From NCBI RefSeq assembly GCF_003353175.1, contig NZ_QHKS01000006.1:124001-188000 (forward strand): DNA of 64,000 bases. The letters are read 5' to 3'. Positions 50,730 through 59,818 of this stretch are shown here, piece after piece. The notes beneath the pieces were generated by a model. It ran no database searches. It was not told where the DNA came from and was given only the letters and a program-made list of their open reading frames with translations. The translations under genes and the position numbers were made by a program. This DNA comes from Paraburkholderia lacunae. GTDB lineage: Bacteria; Pseudomonadota; Gammaproteobacteria; Burkholderiales; Burkholderiaceae. Position 1 is the stretch's first letter; each line of letters starts with the position of its first letter.

Positions 50730-51428
50730 ATGTATTCCGTCGACCCCGTTCCTCTAACGCATGAAGGCCCGTCCGACGTTTCGTTGTGGCGGGTCGATTT
50801 CGATTTCGACGCGTCACTGGATGACGCCGCCTTCGCGCCGCTCAGCGACGACGAGCGCGCGCGAGCCCGCGCCTTTCTCCGCCATGAGGACGCGCTTCGA
50901 TTCGCGACGGTGCGCGTGGCGCTGCGTGCGCAACTGGCGGGACATCTCGGCATGGCGGCGCACGCTATCCGTTTCGCGCTCGATGCCAATCGCCGTCCCC
51001 ATGTCGCCGATTTCTGCGCGATTGATTTCAATGTGTCGCATGCGGGCGCGCATGGACTCATCGCGATGTCGCGTTGCCGGCGTGTCGGCGTCGATATCGA
51101 ACAGCACAACGATCAATTCGATTGGCGTTCGATCGAATCGCTGACGCTCGATGACAGTGAGGCGGCGTGGATCGCGCAGCTCGACGCCGCGCTGCAGATC
51201 GCCGCGTTTTACGACGCATGGGTAGCTAAAGAGGCACTCGTCAAAACAACCGGTGTGGGCATCACGCGCGGTTTGCAGCATCTGACGGTGTTGCCGCGCG
51301 ACAGCGCACGGGTGACTTTGCGCAATCACATTCCGGATGACATGCGCGCTATCTCGGCGCGCTGGATCGCGGCGCCTGAAGCTTATGCCGCCTGTGTGGC
51401 GTGGTCGGTTTCAACGTTCGCGGAATAG
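50730..51428 (+). CDS. Sfp-type 4'-phosphopantetheinyl transferase
   Basis: 232 residues. The three signature motifs are present: FNVSHAGAHGL, GVDIEQHN with the Mg-binding Asp and Glu, and WVAKEALVKTTGVGI. The enzyme transfers phosphopantetheine from CoA to carrier-protein serines. No synthase is adjacent, so it probably serves clusters elsewhere, including the ACPs at 25-26 kb. The ATG is chosen by family length; an upstream GTG with GGAG nearby is possible. Confidence 0.85.
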   Translation: MYSVDPVPLTHEGPSDVSLWRVDFDFDASLDDAAFAPLSDDERARARAFLRHEDALRFATVRVALRAQLAGHLGMAAHAIRFALDANRRPHVADFCAIDFNVSHAGAHGLIAMSRCRRVGVDIEQHNDQFDWRSIESLTLDDSEAAWIAQLDAALQIAAFYDAWVAKEALVKTTGVGITRGLQHLTVLPRDSARVTLRNHIPDDMRAISARWIAAPEAYAACVAWSVSTFAE

Positions 51429-51544
51429 AACGGGCCGACGCGTGCGTCCCTAAGCGACGGCGCCAACCATCAGCGCCTTCGGCCAGCCAAACGCTTGCAC
51501 CAGCGTGACCGGCATTCGAGTTCCAACGGCATAGGCCTTGCCCG

Positions 51545-52024
51545 TCAATGCATATACGTGACGCGGCGGGTTTGCACGTCGAGTTCGAGACCGGCGTCGA
51601 GCAGATCGATGGCGAACCAGCGGATCAGCTTCAGCACGCCGCTGACGGCCGGCGCGGGCAGCCATTCGGTCAGCATGCGCAACGCGGCGCCGCTATGGGT
51701 TTTTTGCAGCAGCGCGATGGTTTGCAGAATCACGGCTTCGTCTTTGCCGAGATCGCTGGCGCAGCGGCACCGCATGTCGAGTGGACGGTAGGACACGTGC
51801 ATTAGCGAACGCATCAGCAGATCGAAGTGTTCAATGCCGTCTTGCCGCAAGCCCACGCCGGTCAGGATGTCGCGCCAGTTCATGCCGCTGCGCACCGTTT
51901 CGCAAGCCGGGCGCAGCCACGTGCGCACGGCGCTCAGGACCGTGCGGTCGGGCGCGTCGGTGGTGTCGATGGAATGATCGTCGATCAGTTCGGGACGGCT
52001 GCTGTATTGAGAGCGGAAGTTCAT
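51545..52024 (-). CDS. hypothetical protein
   Basis: 159 residues, soluble and mainly helical (WRDILTGVGLRQDGIEHFDL, GKDEAVILQTIALLQKTHSG). AGGAG close upstream of the ATG supports the start. I do not recognise the family. It may lie in one transcript with the nitroreductase relic upstream, which is preceded by a Fur-type palindrome, so iron control is possible. Downstream is the convergent phosphopantetheinyl transferase gene. Confidence 0.6.
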   Translation of the reverse strand: MNFRSQYSSRPELIDDHSIDTTDAPDRTVLSAVRTWLRPACETVRSGMNWRDILTGVGLRQDGIEHFDLLMRSLMHVSYRPLDMRCRCASDLGKDEAVILQTIALLQKTHSGAALRMLTEWLPAPAVSGVLKLIRWFAIDLLDAGLELDVQTRRVTYMH

Positions 52025-52143
52025 CGATGCTCCTGAATGGACACGGTCCAATGAGTCGCGCCAGCCTGATCGGAGGAATGCCGCGTCGCAGGCCAGCGCT
52101 GTTCGCATGCGACGGATGGCCGATGACGCCATGCCTGCTTGCG

Positions 52144-52320
52144 TCAGGTTCGTGCCGGCTGAAGCGGACGCCATTCGCGCACGTGTTCGCTGCGCGGGGG
52201 ACGCGCTGTTGTTTGCCCGGGGGTTTTTGGCGTGCCGACAAAGAGGAAGCCGAGCAGCCGCTCGGGCAGTATGTCGATTTCAGCTTCGGTTTCGGGACAG
52301 CAGGCGTCTGGCGTGATCAT
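52144..52320 (-). pseudogene. relic: C-terminus of a nitroreductase-family protein
   Basis: A 58-codon frame contains ILPERLLGFLFVGTPKTPG and ends in EHVREWRPL, resembling the last segment of small nitroreductases (LGFxYxGTP...). The preceding flavin-binding domain is missing. It could be translated as a short peptide, but a decayed gene is more likely. It sits between a Fur-type box and the hypothetical gene on the same strand. Confidence 0.5.
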
Positions 52321-52372
52321 GATTTCGTCTGGCGGGTAGCACGGACTCCATCATGATCGAAATCGTCTTTAA

Positions 52373-52395
52373 ATGCAAATGATTCTCATTTGCAT
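52373..52395. promoter_or_regulatory. Fur-type box
   Basis: ATGCAAATGA-TTC-TCATTTGCAT has perfect ten-base arms. Its centre GCAAATGATTCTCATTTGC matches 13 of 19 positions of the Fur consensus and is very like Fur sites known from Burkholderia. No intact iron gene adjoins; the nearest downstream reading frames on the minus strand are the nitroreductase relic and the hypothetical gene. Confidence 0.7.
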
Positions 52396-52469
52396 GATGG
52401 CGCGATGCGTTACACCTGCACGGAAGGAATGCTCTTCATGCAGCGCAGTCCAAACATCGAGCGGCTTGC

Positions 52470-52844
52470 TCAGGATGTCTTGGTGGGCGTTTTGGCCGCG
52501 CTTTGTACGGCGACATTGCGATAGACGTCGCGGCAGAATTGCATGCTGCTGTTCTCGTGTGTGCCGGTGACGGCAGCCGTTATTTTCACTGCGCCCTTGT
52601 CGGACGGCGGCATTGCCGGATTGACCACCGCGGCATCGATCGCGAACGGATCGGTGGCTGCTGCGCGCATGATGCCGATGCCCTTGATCGTGACCGCGAG
52701 ACAAGGATCCGGCACCTGCGGACCGTGCGCGGCGGAGACGTTGAAATTGATGTTCAGCGTCCAGAAACCTTCGTGAATGCCCTGATGAATGATCACCGCC
52801 TTCACCACGTCCTGATGCGACAGCGTGTATTCGTTGCTTGCCAT
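52470..52844 (-). CDS. hypothetical protein
   Basis: 124 residues from an ATG with the strong site AAGGAGGG. The sequence (IIHQGIHEGFWTLNINFNVS, VTIKGIGIMRAA, AIDAAVVNPAMP) suggests a single compact beta-sandwich without signal peptide or membrane segment, ending in a Lys/Thr-rich tail. I do not recognise it; the quorum-regulated AidA/PixA family was considered but its motifs are not evident. Confidence 0.65.
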   Translation of the reverse strand: MASNEYTLSHQDVVKAVIIHQGIHEGFWTLNINFNVSAAHGPQVPDPCLAVTIKGIGIMRAAATDPFAIDAAVVNPAMPPSDKGAVKITAAVTGTHENSSMQFCRDVYRNVAVQSAAKTPTKTS

Positions 52845-53181
52845 CGGTCCCTCCTTGCTCATAAGCGGCATGCGCGAGCGTGTACGTATCTGGCATTCGC
52901 GCGGAACCGTCGGTCTAGTTTTACGCGCCTATTTCCGCAGCGCAAGGGGATCTGAATCTGCTGACCAAGCATCAGCGCATTGCCTGACAACGCGAGCATC
53001 GCGACAGCCGCCGCCTGCAGCAGCCCGACGCGCGAGCCGCGGCGCTACTTCATAAAACCACAACGGTCCTCTCTTTCCTCTCTCCGCACTGCGTGCATTG
53101 CGCGTCGGGTGCTTGAGAAGCTGTTGGGTTCGTTCGCCACAGCAGTACGACTCAGTTACTCCGTCACCTTTTCTGCGGGAC

Positions 53182-53308
53182 CCGTTACGGGTGGTGTTAC
53201 GTAACGGCCGCGTTACCGCACGCGAATTCAAGGACTGTTCCCCGTCTCGCTGAAGGCAAAGCGTAGGACGGAAAGGTCCATTCGACGTGGGTTTGCCGGA
53301 CGGTTACC
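53182..53308. promoter_or_regulatory. cluster of GTTAC motifs upstream of the exopolysaccharide locus
   Basis: CCGTTACGG, GTTACGTAAC (53196-53205), CGTTACC and CGGTTACCG occur within 127 bp. Repeated palindromic half-sites upstream of a candidate sigma-54 promoter look like activator-binding sites. Confidence 0.45.
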
Positions 53309-53334
53309 GCAAGTTTGAAAAACCAATTTAACGA

Positions 53335-53351
53335 TTGGCATGCTTGCTGCT
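53335..53351 (+). promoter_or_regulatory. candidate sigma-54 (RpoN) promoter
   Basis: TTGGCAT-GCTTG-CTGCT keeps the invariant GG and GC twelve bases apart and matches 8 of 10 consensus positions of TGGCAC-N5-TTGCW. It lies about 420 bp before the priming transferase gene and just after the GTTAC cluster. Confidence 0.4.
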
Positions 53352-53767
53352 TAAAAGGTTGCGCGGTGGACAACATCGCAAGAAAACAAAGCAGCAGCGG
53401 CAGTGACGTCTGTTTCAAACGACCGGCCTGGTCGGGGGTTATCAGGTCAGTCTTCCCGGCGCGATGCGACGCGATCTTCCGTATGGATCTCGCCGTATGC
53501 GCGCAGTGGCCGCAGTGCCCACGTCAAGTCGGGTGCGCGCGGCTTTCTGGAAGTCTCCCCCATTGCGTGAATTCATCCGGCCGGTCGGGTGTCCGGCTCG
53601 ATGAGTGAAATCGGATTGTTGCAGTGCGCGCGTCTTCGTGTTCCGGGGCGGTTTTGTCGCGAAGAGCGCGGTGGTTGAAGTGCAAGGACGAGAGCTGTTG
53701 AAGCGAAAACAAGTTGAGCGGCTCGACAAGAACGTTTGGCACGAGAGAGACCAGCGTGGGGATAACA

Positions 53768-55183
53768 ATGGATACGGCGAATTTTGTGCAGCAAAGAAGG
53801 GCGTTACCGGGTTTGCAAAGCCTGATCGGGCGCCTACTCGATGTGATGCTTGTCGTCCTGGGGGCGCTGGCCGCATCGCAAGTGCGCTTTGAAGATCTTG
53901 CTCAGAGCCGTCTCGATACCGCGTTCATCGCGTTTGCAGCGGCCTTTACGCTGGTTCTGTTCCCCGCGTTTGGCGTCTATGGATCATGGCGTGGGCGAGC
54001 CATGTTGCGGCTTGCCGGTCAGGTTTCGTTGGCATGGCTGATTGTTCAGGGCTGTGGACTCGTCCTGATGTTCTCGCTGCATCGTTCGGATTTTGTGTCG
54101 CGCCTCTGGTTTGCGTATTGGACTGCGCTTACCGGCAGCGCGTTGATCGTGTCGCGCCTCGTTGTGCATACCGCGCTCGCGCACATCCGGCACGCTGGGC
54201 TCAATCTGCGCAGAGTCGCGGTGGTTGGGTGTGGCGCGCATTGCCATCAGGTAGTGCGCAATATCGAAGATTCACCGGCTAGCGGATTTCGCGCAGTAGC
54301 GGCTTTCGATGTGCGGCCGGCTATTGGCAATGGCAGTCTGCGCGTGCCGGTTTACAGCGACATGGCCAGGTTCGTTGCCTACGTCAGGTCACATGACGTA
54401 CAGGAGTTGTGGCTGGCATTGCCGCTGTCGGAGGAACGCACGATCTCGCGCTTTGTGAGCGAGTTTCGCGACGATCTCGTGAACGTGCGCTTTGTGCCGG
54501 ATATGCGCAGCGTCGCGCTGTTCGATAGCGGCATGATCGAGCTGATCGGCATGCCTGCGATCAATCTGGTCGCGTCGCCCGTGCCTGCTCCTGCTTTGGT
54601 GAAGAAGGAAATTTTCGATCGCGTGTTCGCCGCATGTGCGCTTCTCGCACTTGCTCCGCTGCTGATGGCGATCGCGATTGCGGTGAAGCTGTCGTCGCGC
54701 GGGCCCGTGTTCTTCACGCAAAAGCGCAAAGGGGCGGACGGACGCATCTTCAGGATCTACAAGTTCCGTTCGATGCGCGCTCACGCGGTCGAAGCGGGTG
54801 TCGTCAAGCAGGCGACCAGGGGCGATCCGCGCATTACGCGAGTCGGCGCGTTTATCAGGCGTACCAGCCTCGATGAGCTTCCGCAGTTCTTCAATGTGCT
54901 TCGCGGCGACATGTCGGTAGTCGGGCCGCGGCCGCATGCGATCGAACATGACGAGCTCTACCAGAAGGTGGTCAACGGCTATATCCATCGGTACCGGATA
55001 AAACCCGGCATCACGGGCTGGGCGCAGATCAACGGCTTCAGAGGGGAGACAGACAGGATCGAGAAGATGCAGGGGCGCGTCGAACACGATCTGTACTACC
55101 TGCGCAATTGGTCGTTTGGTCTCGACATGCGGATAGTCGCGGCGACGATTGCGAAGGGGCTGGTTCATAGCAATGCGTATTGA
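53768..55183 (+). CDS. undecaprenyl-phosphate sugar-phosphate transferase (WcaJ/BceB-like)
   Basis: 471 residues. Four N-terminal membrane helices, a central CoA-binding-like domain (RRVAVVGCGAHCHQVVRNIE), and a C-terminal catalytic domain after a fifth helix with FFTQKRKGADGRIFRIYKFR, TRVGAFIRRTSLDELPQFFN, LRGDMSVVGPRPHAIEHDEL and RIKPGITGWAQING. It transfers glucose- or galactose-phosphate from UDP-sugar to undecaprenyl phosphate, starting the polysaccharide repeat unit. The TGATG junction couples it to the next gene. Confidence 0.9.
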   Translation: MDTANFVQQRRALPGLQSLIGRLLDVMLVVLGALAASQVRFEDLAQSRLDTAFIAFAAAFTLVLFPAFGVYGSWRGRAMLRLAGQVSLAWLIVQGCGLVLMFSLHRSDFVSRLWFAYWTALTGSALIVSRLVVHTALAHIRHAGLNLRRVAVVGCGAHCHQVVRNIEDSPASGFRAVAAFDVRPAIGNGSLRVPVYSDMARFVAYVRSHDVQELWLALPLSEERTISRFVSEFRDDLVNVRFVPDMRSVALFDSGMIELIGMPAINLVASPVPAPALVKKEIFDRVFAACALLALAPLLMAIAIAVKLSSRGPVFFTQKRKGADGRIFRIYKFRSMRAHAVEAGVVKQATRGDPRITRVGAFIRRTSLDELPQFFNVLRGDMSVVGPRPHAIEHDELYQKVVNGYIHRYRIKPGITGWAQINGFRGETDRIEKMQGRVEHDLYYLRNWSFGLDMRIVAATIAKGLVHSNAY

Positions 55184-57594
55184 TGTACCCACAACTAAAA
55201 AACAGGGCCACGAAATTGCGCGGACAACAACCATCATTGGCGGCTCCGAAGGTCATGGCGCTTGCTGCGGTTCTGGCGTTTTCTTCCGCGGCGCATGCGG
55301 TGGACCCGGCGCTCGACGCGCTGGGTCAGGCCGGCGGTCTGGTTATTCCTGATGCGTTCGCACTGCCCGAGGGCACGGTGGAGGCGCAGTACAACAACTA
55401 CATCGATCCGCGCTACGGGAAGCAAGCGACGGATGCGCAGATGTACTGGGGCGCGGTTGGCTTGCTGCCGTATGTCGAATTGTCCGGCGGACTTGCCAAT
55501 TACCCGGCGAATGTCCCCGCGCCGTTCAGCCATGCGGACCACTTCCTCTTTCGTCACCTGATGGGAAATATCAAGGTCGAAGTGCCGAAGTTCTTCAAGT
55601 ACCAGCCGGGTATTGCATTCGGCGTGGCGGATATCGGTGGGCAAACGCACTTCTTCCGCTCGAAGTACGGCGTGGTGTCGCAAGCGTTTGGACCGGTGAC
55701 CTTGAGCGCCGGTTATGGTCAGGGCGATCGCCTCGACGGTGTGTTCGGCGGTGCGCAACTCTCGCTGTGGAATACGGGCTTGTCGCTGCTCGCGGAAGAC
55801 GATTCGAAAACGCCCTATGCCGGCGTGCGTTATCAGTCTCCCCGGATTAGCTGGCTGGCCGATGCGAATGTAATCGGCACGTTCGTGCGCTCGATGCGTT
55901 CGACGAATGGCGTTTCGCCGCGTACAGCGTTCTCGGTGGGCATTCAGATTCCACTGGGAAAACGCTTTAGCGCAGACCGCTGTGCCGATGGCTTATGCCA
56001 TGGGTCGCAACACGTACCTGTGACCCATGCGACGGAGGGCGAGAACGATGGCGGATCGATTCGACTTGCCAGCCTGCAGCCGATCGATACGCGTGCGGTC
56101 GCGAGCAATGCCAACGGGCTGGCCGGGGCGCCGATTACGTATGTGCCGCCGCTGCAGTCGTATGCGTCCGTGATGCTGGGCGATGCGACGCCCGCTCGGT
56201 CGCCGGATGCGCAGGCGGTTGCGGTTCCGCAAGCGCTGGATACGTCCGCGCTCGACGAAATTGCTGCACAGTTGTTTGCCGCGGGACTCGAGCGTGTGCG
56301 TGCCGGCATGAGCGGGCGCGATCTGGTGATCGAGTACGAGAACCATCGATACAACCAGAACGAAGCGGACGCGCTTGGCATTGTGCTCGGCGTAGCCAGC
56401 GTGAATGCGCCGTATGGCACCGAAAAGATTCATGTGGTCATCAAGAAGGCTAACGAGCCGCTAGCTGAGGTGACTGTCGATCGCGAAGCATTCGCGCAGT
56501 TCGTGGCGGGCGGTGCGTCCGCGGCGGCAAGCGCGTCGCTGACGATGCGCTCGCGTCCGACGTACGACCCCGACTCGATCGCCTGGCATGGCAATGACCA
56601 TACGCATGGGCTGACGCGTATCCAGATCGAGCCGATTGTCAGTTACCTTTACGGCACCGAGTACGGCAACTTCGACATATCGCTCGGCGCCGACATTGAA
56701 GGGTTCGTGCCGCTTTGGCGTGGTGCTGAGTTGTACGCGAGCTACATCGCGCCGCTCTACAACACGAAGAACATGGACGATGGCCGCGTCTTCAGCAATG
56801 ACCGCTTGCGCGGCGGCCTGAACGCAGTCGCGCTGACTCAGAGCTTCTGGATCATGCCGCGCGTGTTCAACGTGGCATCGGTGGGCAAGTTCAATTATTC
56901 GTATCTCGGCGTGCAGAACGAAACGACCGTGTTCGTGCCCGGTCGTCCTGACCTGATCCGTTTGCGGCTTGCCTATTTGCACCACGAGCCGGGTCATGAC
57001 GCATTGCCGAGTGAGAAGAACGCGATGCTGACGTATCGCTGGGTGCAGCCGTCGTGGAAATTGTGGATTGAAGCGGGTGTCGCGCGCTTTGTGGGTGGCG
57101 ACAAGGGACCGGTCGCGACGTTGACGCGCTGGTTCGACGATGTGTCCGTCAGCGTGCATGGCGAGCATAGCGGGCAGGGCACGTTTGTGGGCGCTGCTAT
57201 CAGCTTCCCGCTCACGCTGCGCCAAGGCATGAAGCCGGGGATCAGCCAGGTGTACGGCTCCGAACAGTTCGCGCTTGATTTCCGCACACGGGTCGGGTCG
57301 ACGAACTATCTGTCGGCGAACGGCGCGCAGAACATGGGCTTTCCGTATAGCACGCAGCAGTACCTGCTGAATCAGGGGCGCTTTAGCGGAGAGTACTTCG
57401 CCACCCAGCTTTACCGGATGCGCGACGCGTATCTGCGTTATGGACGGCCAGACAGCGACGTGACCAGACCGAAGCAGCAAGTGAGTGTGCCTGCCGTATC
57501 GACAACGGGTGCTGCGCTTTCGCTTGGAGTCTGCGGAAACAGTTTGCAGGGTGTAAGCGACGGACGGGCGGTTGTGCCGGTCAATTGTGAATGA
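55183..57594 (+). CDS. YjbH-like exopolysaccharide outer-membrane protein
   Basis: 803 residues with a signal peptide (VMALAAVLAFSSAAHAV) and a beta-rich composition with repeated aromatic-ended strands, consistent with a large outer-membrane barrel. Segments such as AGGLVIPDAFALPEGTVEA, HRYNQNEADALGIVLGVA and LRQGMKPG are those of YjbH/DUF940-type proteins linked to exopolysaccharide production. Its role is probably secretion or retention of polymer. Two cysteines near the C-terminus could be linked. It overlaps the priming transferase gene by one base. Confidence 0.8.
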   Translation: MYPQLKNRATKLRGQQPSLAAPKVMALAAVLAFSSAAHAVDPALDALGQAGGLVIPDAFALPEGTVEAQYNNYIDPRYGKQATDAQMYWGAVGLLPYVELSGGLANYPANVPAPFSHADHFLFRHLMGNIKVEVPKFFKYQPGIAFGVADIGGQTHFFRSKYGVVSQAFGPVTLSAGYGQGDRLDGVFGGAQLSLWNTGLSLLAEDDSKTPYAGVRYQSPRISWLADANVIGTFVRSMRSTNGVSPRTAFSVGIQIPLGKRFSADRCADGLCHGSQHVPVTHATEGENDGGSIRLASLQPIDTRAVASNANGLAGAPITYVPPLQSYASVMLGDATPARSPDAQAVAVPQALDTSALDEIAAQLFAAGLERVRAGMSGRDLVIEYENHRYNQNEADALGIVLGVASVNAPYGTEKIHVVIKKANEPLAEVTVDREAFAQFVAGGASAAASASLTMRSRPTYDPDSIAWHGNDHTHGLTRIQIEPIVSYLYGTEYGNFDISLGADIEGFVPLWRGAELYASYIAPLYNTKNMDDGRVFSNDRLRGGLNAVALTQSFWIMPRVFNVASVGKFNYSYLGVQNETTVFVPGRPDLIRLRLAYLHHEPGHDALPSEKNAMLTYRWVQPSWKLWIEAGVARFVGGDKGPVATLTRWFDDVSVSVHGEHSGQGTFVGAAISFPLTLRQGMKPGISQVYGSEQFALDFRTRVGSTNYLSANGAQNMGFPYSTQQYLLNQGRFSGEYFATQLYRMRDAYLRYGRPDSDVTRPKQQVSVPAVSTTGAALSLGVCGNSLQGVSDGRAVVPVNCE

Positions 57595-57613
57595 CTTTCT
57601 CTGGAGATGGGCG

Positions 57614-58348
57614 ATGAAGCTTCTTAACGGCGCAACGCTGCGCACGCTGCAGTTCGGATCGATAGCTCTCGCGACCAGTGCGCTGGTCGCATGCGGTGGC
57701 GGAAGCGATAGCGGCAGTTCGCCGGGCGCGACCGTGAGCGGGACAGCCGCGGTAGGCAAGGCGATGGCGAACGCGGCCATCGTCCTGACGTGCAAGAACG
57801 GCGCTGGCAGCACGACGGCCAACGCAAGCGGCGCCTTTTCGGCGACCTTCCAATTCGACGGCCCGTGCGCGATTACGGCGTCGAATGGCGCGATCACGCT
57901 TCACTCGTTTGCCGCGGGTGGAGGCACGTACAACGTGACGCCGATGACGGAGTTGCTGTTGAGCTATCTGGCGGGGCAGCTCGGGACGACGGTGAGCGGC
58001 TTGCTTTCGGGGATCTCGACCAACGCGTCGTATCAGAGTGCGCTCGCGAACAGCACGGTGATCGCGAATGCCGAGGCGGCCGTCGTGCAACTTGTCAAAA
58101 CGACGTACGGAGTCACCGTTTCGTCGGCGTCGTTCCTGACGGTTTCGTTCACGCCAGGACAGCCGGGTGCGGATGCGGATCTCGAAACGTTGCTGACGGC
58201 CGGTGCGATTACGAGTGATGGGCAACCGGCGCCTTCGCTGGCTTCTGCTGCTGTGGCGGCTGGGAATGCGGCGCCGATTTCGGGTGGGAGTGGTGGGGCT
58301 ACGGGTGGGACGGGGGGAAGTGGGGGAACGGGGACCACGACGAAGTAA
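57614..58348 (+). CDS. lipoprotein of the exopolysaccharide locus
   Basis: 244 residues. Signal peptide with lipobox LVACGG (C27), then a Gly/Ser-rich linker, an Ig-like beta domain (GTAAVGKAMANAAIVLTCKN, SGAFSATFQFDGPCAIT) and a Gly/Thr-rich tail. GGAG seven bases before the ATG and 19 bp from the previous gene suggest coexpression with the YjbH-like gene. Specific function unknown. Confidence 0.75.
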   Translation: MKLLNGATLRTLQFGSIALATSALVACGGGSDSGSSPGATVSGTAAVGKAMANAAIVLTCKNGAGSTTANASGAFSATFQFDGPCAITASNGAITLHSFAAGGGTYNVTPMTELLLSYLAGQLGTTVSGLLSGISTNASYQSALANSTVIANAEAAVVQLVKTTYGVTVSSASFLTVSFTPGQPGADADLETLLTAGAITSDGQPAPSLASAAVAAGNAAPISGGSGGATGGTGGSGGTGTTTK

Positions 58349-58582
58349 GTCCACTGAATCGTAGGCCGTCTCGCTCCGGGTTGCCCGGTCAAGCGAATGG
58401 AGTGGAAATAGAAGCTAAGTATGCCTGAAGTAGAAAAGCGAGCTCTGTGCGGAAATCGACAATGGACGTGCAGAGCCTCGCATTACTGTTTTTTTAGCTT
58501 GGCGCGATCCACGAGCGGTGGAGTACCTAGCAAGAAAAGGTATTGAAGTCAAAGAACATAAACGTAATACGAGGTGGCGTAG

Positions 58583-59755
58583 ATGGAACCGGAAAAAAAG
58601 GTTAGAGGTAGTTTTCCGTCACTGCATTACATCCGGATGCTCGGATGCGCTGTGAGCCTTACTTTGGGCGCCCTATTGTCCGCCTGCACTGTTGCGCCTG
58701 GCATGCGTATGAGCGAGCCGGCAAAGTTGCCGCTATCGAGCGGGGGAGCCGAAGGTCAGAAAATGGAAATGCAGATTCCGATTAGCGACATCGATCTAGC
58801 GCTAATTAAGAAGATGCAAGAAGCTGCCGCAACCATAAGTGCTGGCCAATCCCAAGTCTTGATGGGCAAACCGAGTGCCTATACTCTGGGAAATGGAGAT
58901 GTTCTTCAAGTTATTGTTTGGGACCATCCTGAATTGGCCGCTGCGACCGGCGCTCAGCCGCAAACTAATGGGCGCATCTCCGACCCTATCCAAGGGTTCG
59001 TGATAGACAACGACGGAAATGTTCAACTTCCCTATTCCGGGTCCGTCCATGTTGCCGGTCTTCAAATCGATCAGGCGCAACAAAAAATTTATAAGGAATT
59101 TAGCCGCGTCTTCGTAAAACCCCAAGTTACTGTCCGCGTCGCGTCCTTTCGTTCACAGCAGGTTTACGTTGACGGCGAAGTCCACACGCCGGGCGCCGTA
59201 CCAATCAACGATATTGCGATGAACCTCTACGAAGCGATTAATCGGGCTGGTGGTTTTAGTCCAACTGCGGACCAGGGGCGAATGGTACTGGTGCGGGAGG
59301 GCACGTCGTATCCGCTGAATTTGACCCGGATGCTTGAGCTTGGTGAGAATCCGGCAAGCATCGTGTTAAAGAGTGGCGACCTTCTTCGCATTATGTCCCG
59401 CGATGAAAGCGGCGTTTTTGTCATGGGTGAGGTAAACAGGCCGGTTACCGCAATTCCTATGAAGAGCGGCAAGCTGACGCTCAGCGATGCTCTTTCCCAG
59501 GCGGGTAGTTTGAACACGGGCAGCGCGGATGCAGCGCAACTATTCATTGTCCGTGGCTCGCTCGATACGGAGCCGAAGGTCTTCCACCTCGACGCCCATT
59601 CGCCGGTTTCAATGGTCCTAGCCAATCAATTCGAGTTGCAGCCGAAGGACATTGTGTATGTCGACGGCAACGGTCTCGTTCGCTTCAATCGTGTACTGAG
59701 TTTGCTGCTGCCTGCGATCAATGCCGGGTTGACCACGGCTATCGTAACCAAGTGA
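58583..59755 (+). CDS. wza: polysaccharide export lipoprotein (Wza-like)
   Basis: 390 residues. Signal peptide with lipobox LLSACT (C35), then the Poly_export domain (YTLGNGDVLQVIVWDHPEL, GFVIDNDGNVQLPYSGSVHV) and SLBB-type repeats (VYVDGEVHTPGAVPINDIAM, VFVMGEVNRPVTAIPMKSGK), and a C-terminal amphipathic helix. It forms the octameric outer-membrane channel for the polymer. G+C is lower here than in upstream genes. Confidence 0.9.
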   Translation: MEPEKKVRGSFPSLHYIRMLGCAVSLTLGALLSACTVAPGMRMSEPAKLPLSSGGAEGQKMEMQIPISDIDLALIKKMQEAAATISAGQSQVLMGKPSAYTLGNGDVLQVIVWDHPELAAATGAQPQTNGRISDPIQGFVIDNDGNVQLPYSGSVHVAGLQIDQAQQKIYKEFSRVFVKPQVTVRVASFRSQQVYVDGEVHTPGAVPINDIAMNLYEAINRAGGFSPTADQGRMVLVREGTSYPLNLTRMLELGENPASIVLKSGDLLRIMSRDESGVFVMGEVNRPVTAIPMKSGKLTLSDALSQAGSLNTGSADAAQLFIVRGSLDTEPKVFHLDAHSPVSMVLANQFELQPKDIVYVDGNGLVRFNRVLSLLLPAINAGLTTAIVTK

Positions 59756-59818
59756 GTTTAAGAAGGCACAAATTCTCAGGGCCGTCGCTGACTACAGTTA
59801 TCAGGCGCCATGGATGTG

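Larger units (their letters stand above)
52845..53767. other. long untranslated region upstream of the exopolysaccharide locus
   Basis: About 920 bp without a convincing gene. It holds four GTTAC motifs, a perfect GTTACGTAAC palindrome and a candidate sigma-54 promoter. Open frames here have no motifs or ribosome-binding sites. A long leader of about 400 bases would precede the first gene. Confidence 0.6.

Noticed and set aside
52470..52844. AidA/PixA family assignment for the small hypothetical protein
   Set aside because: Size is similar, but I could not see the family's conserved blocks, so the gene is left unassigned.
52929..53231. A 100-codon minus-strand frame in the exopolysaccharide leader
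   Set aside because: Basic low-complexity product, no start signals, overlaps the palindromic regulatory region.
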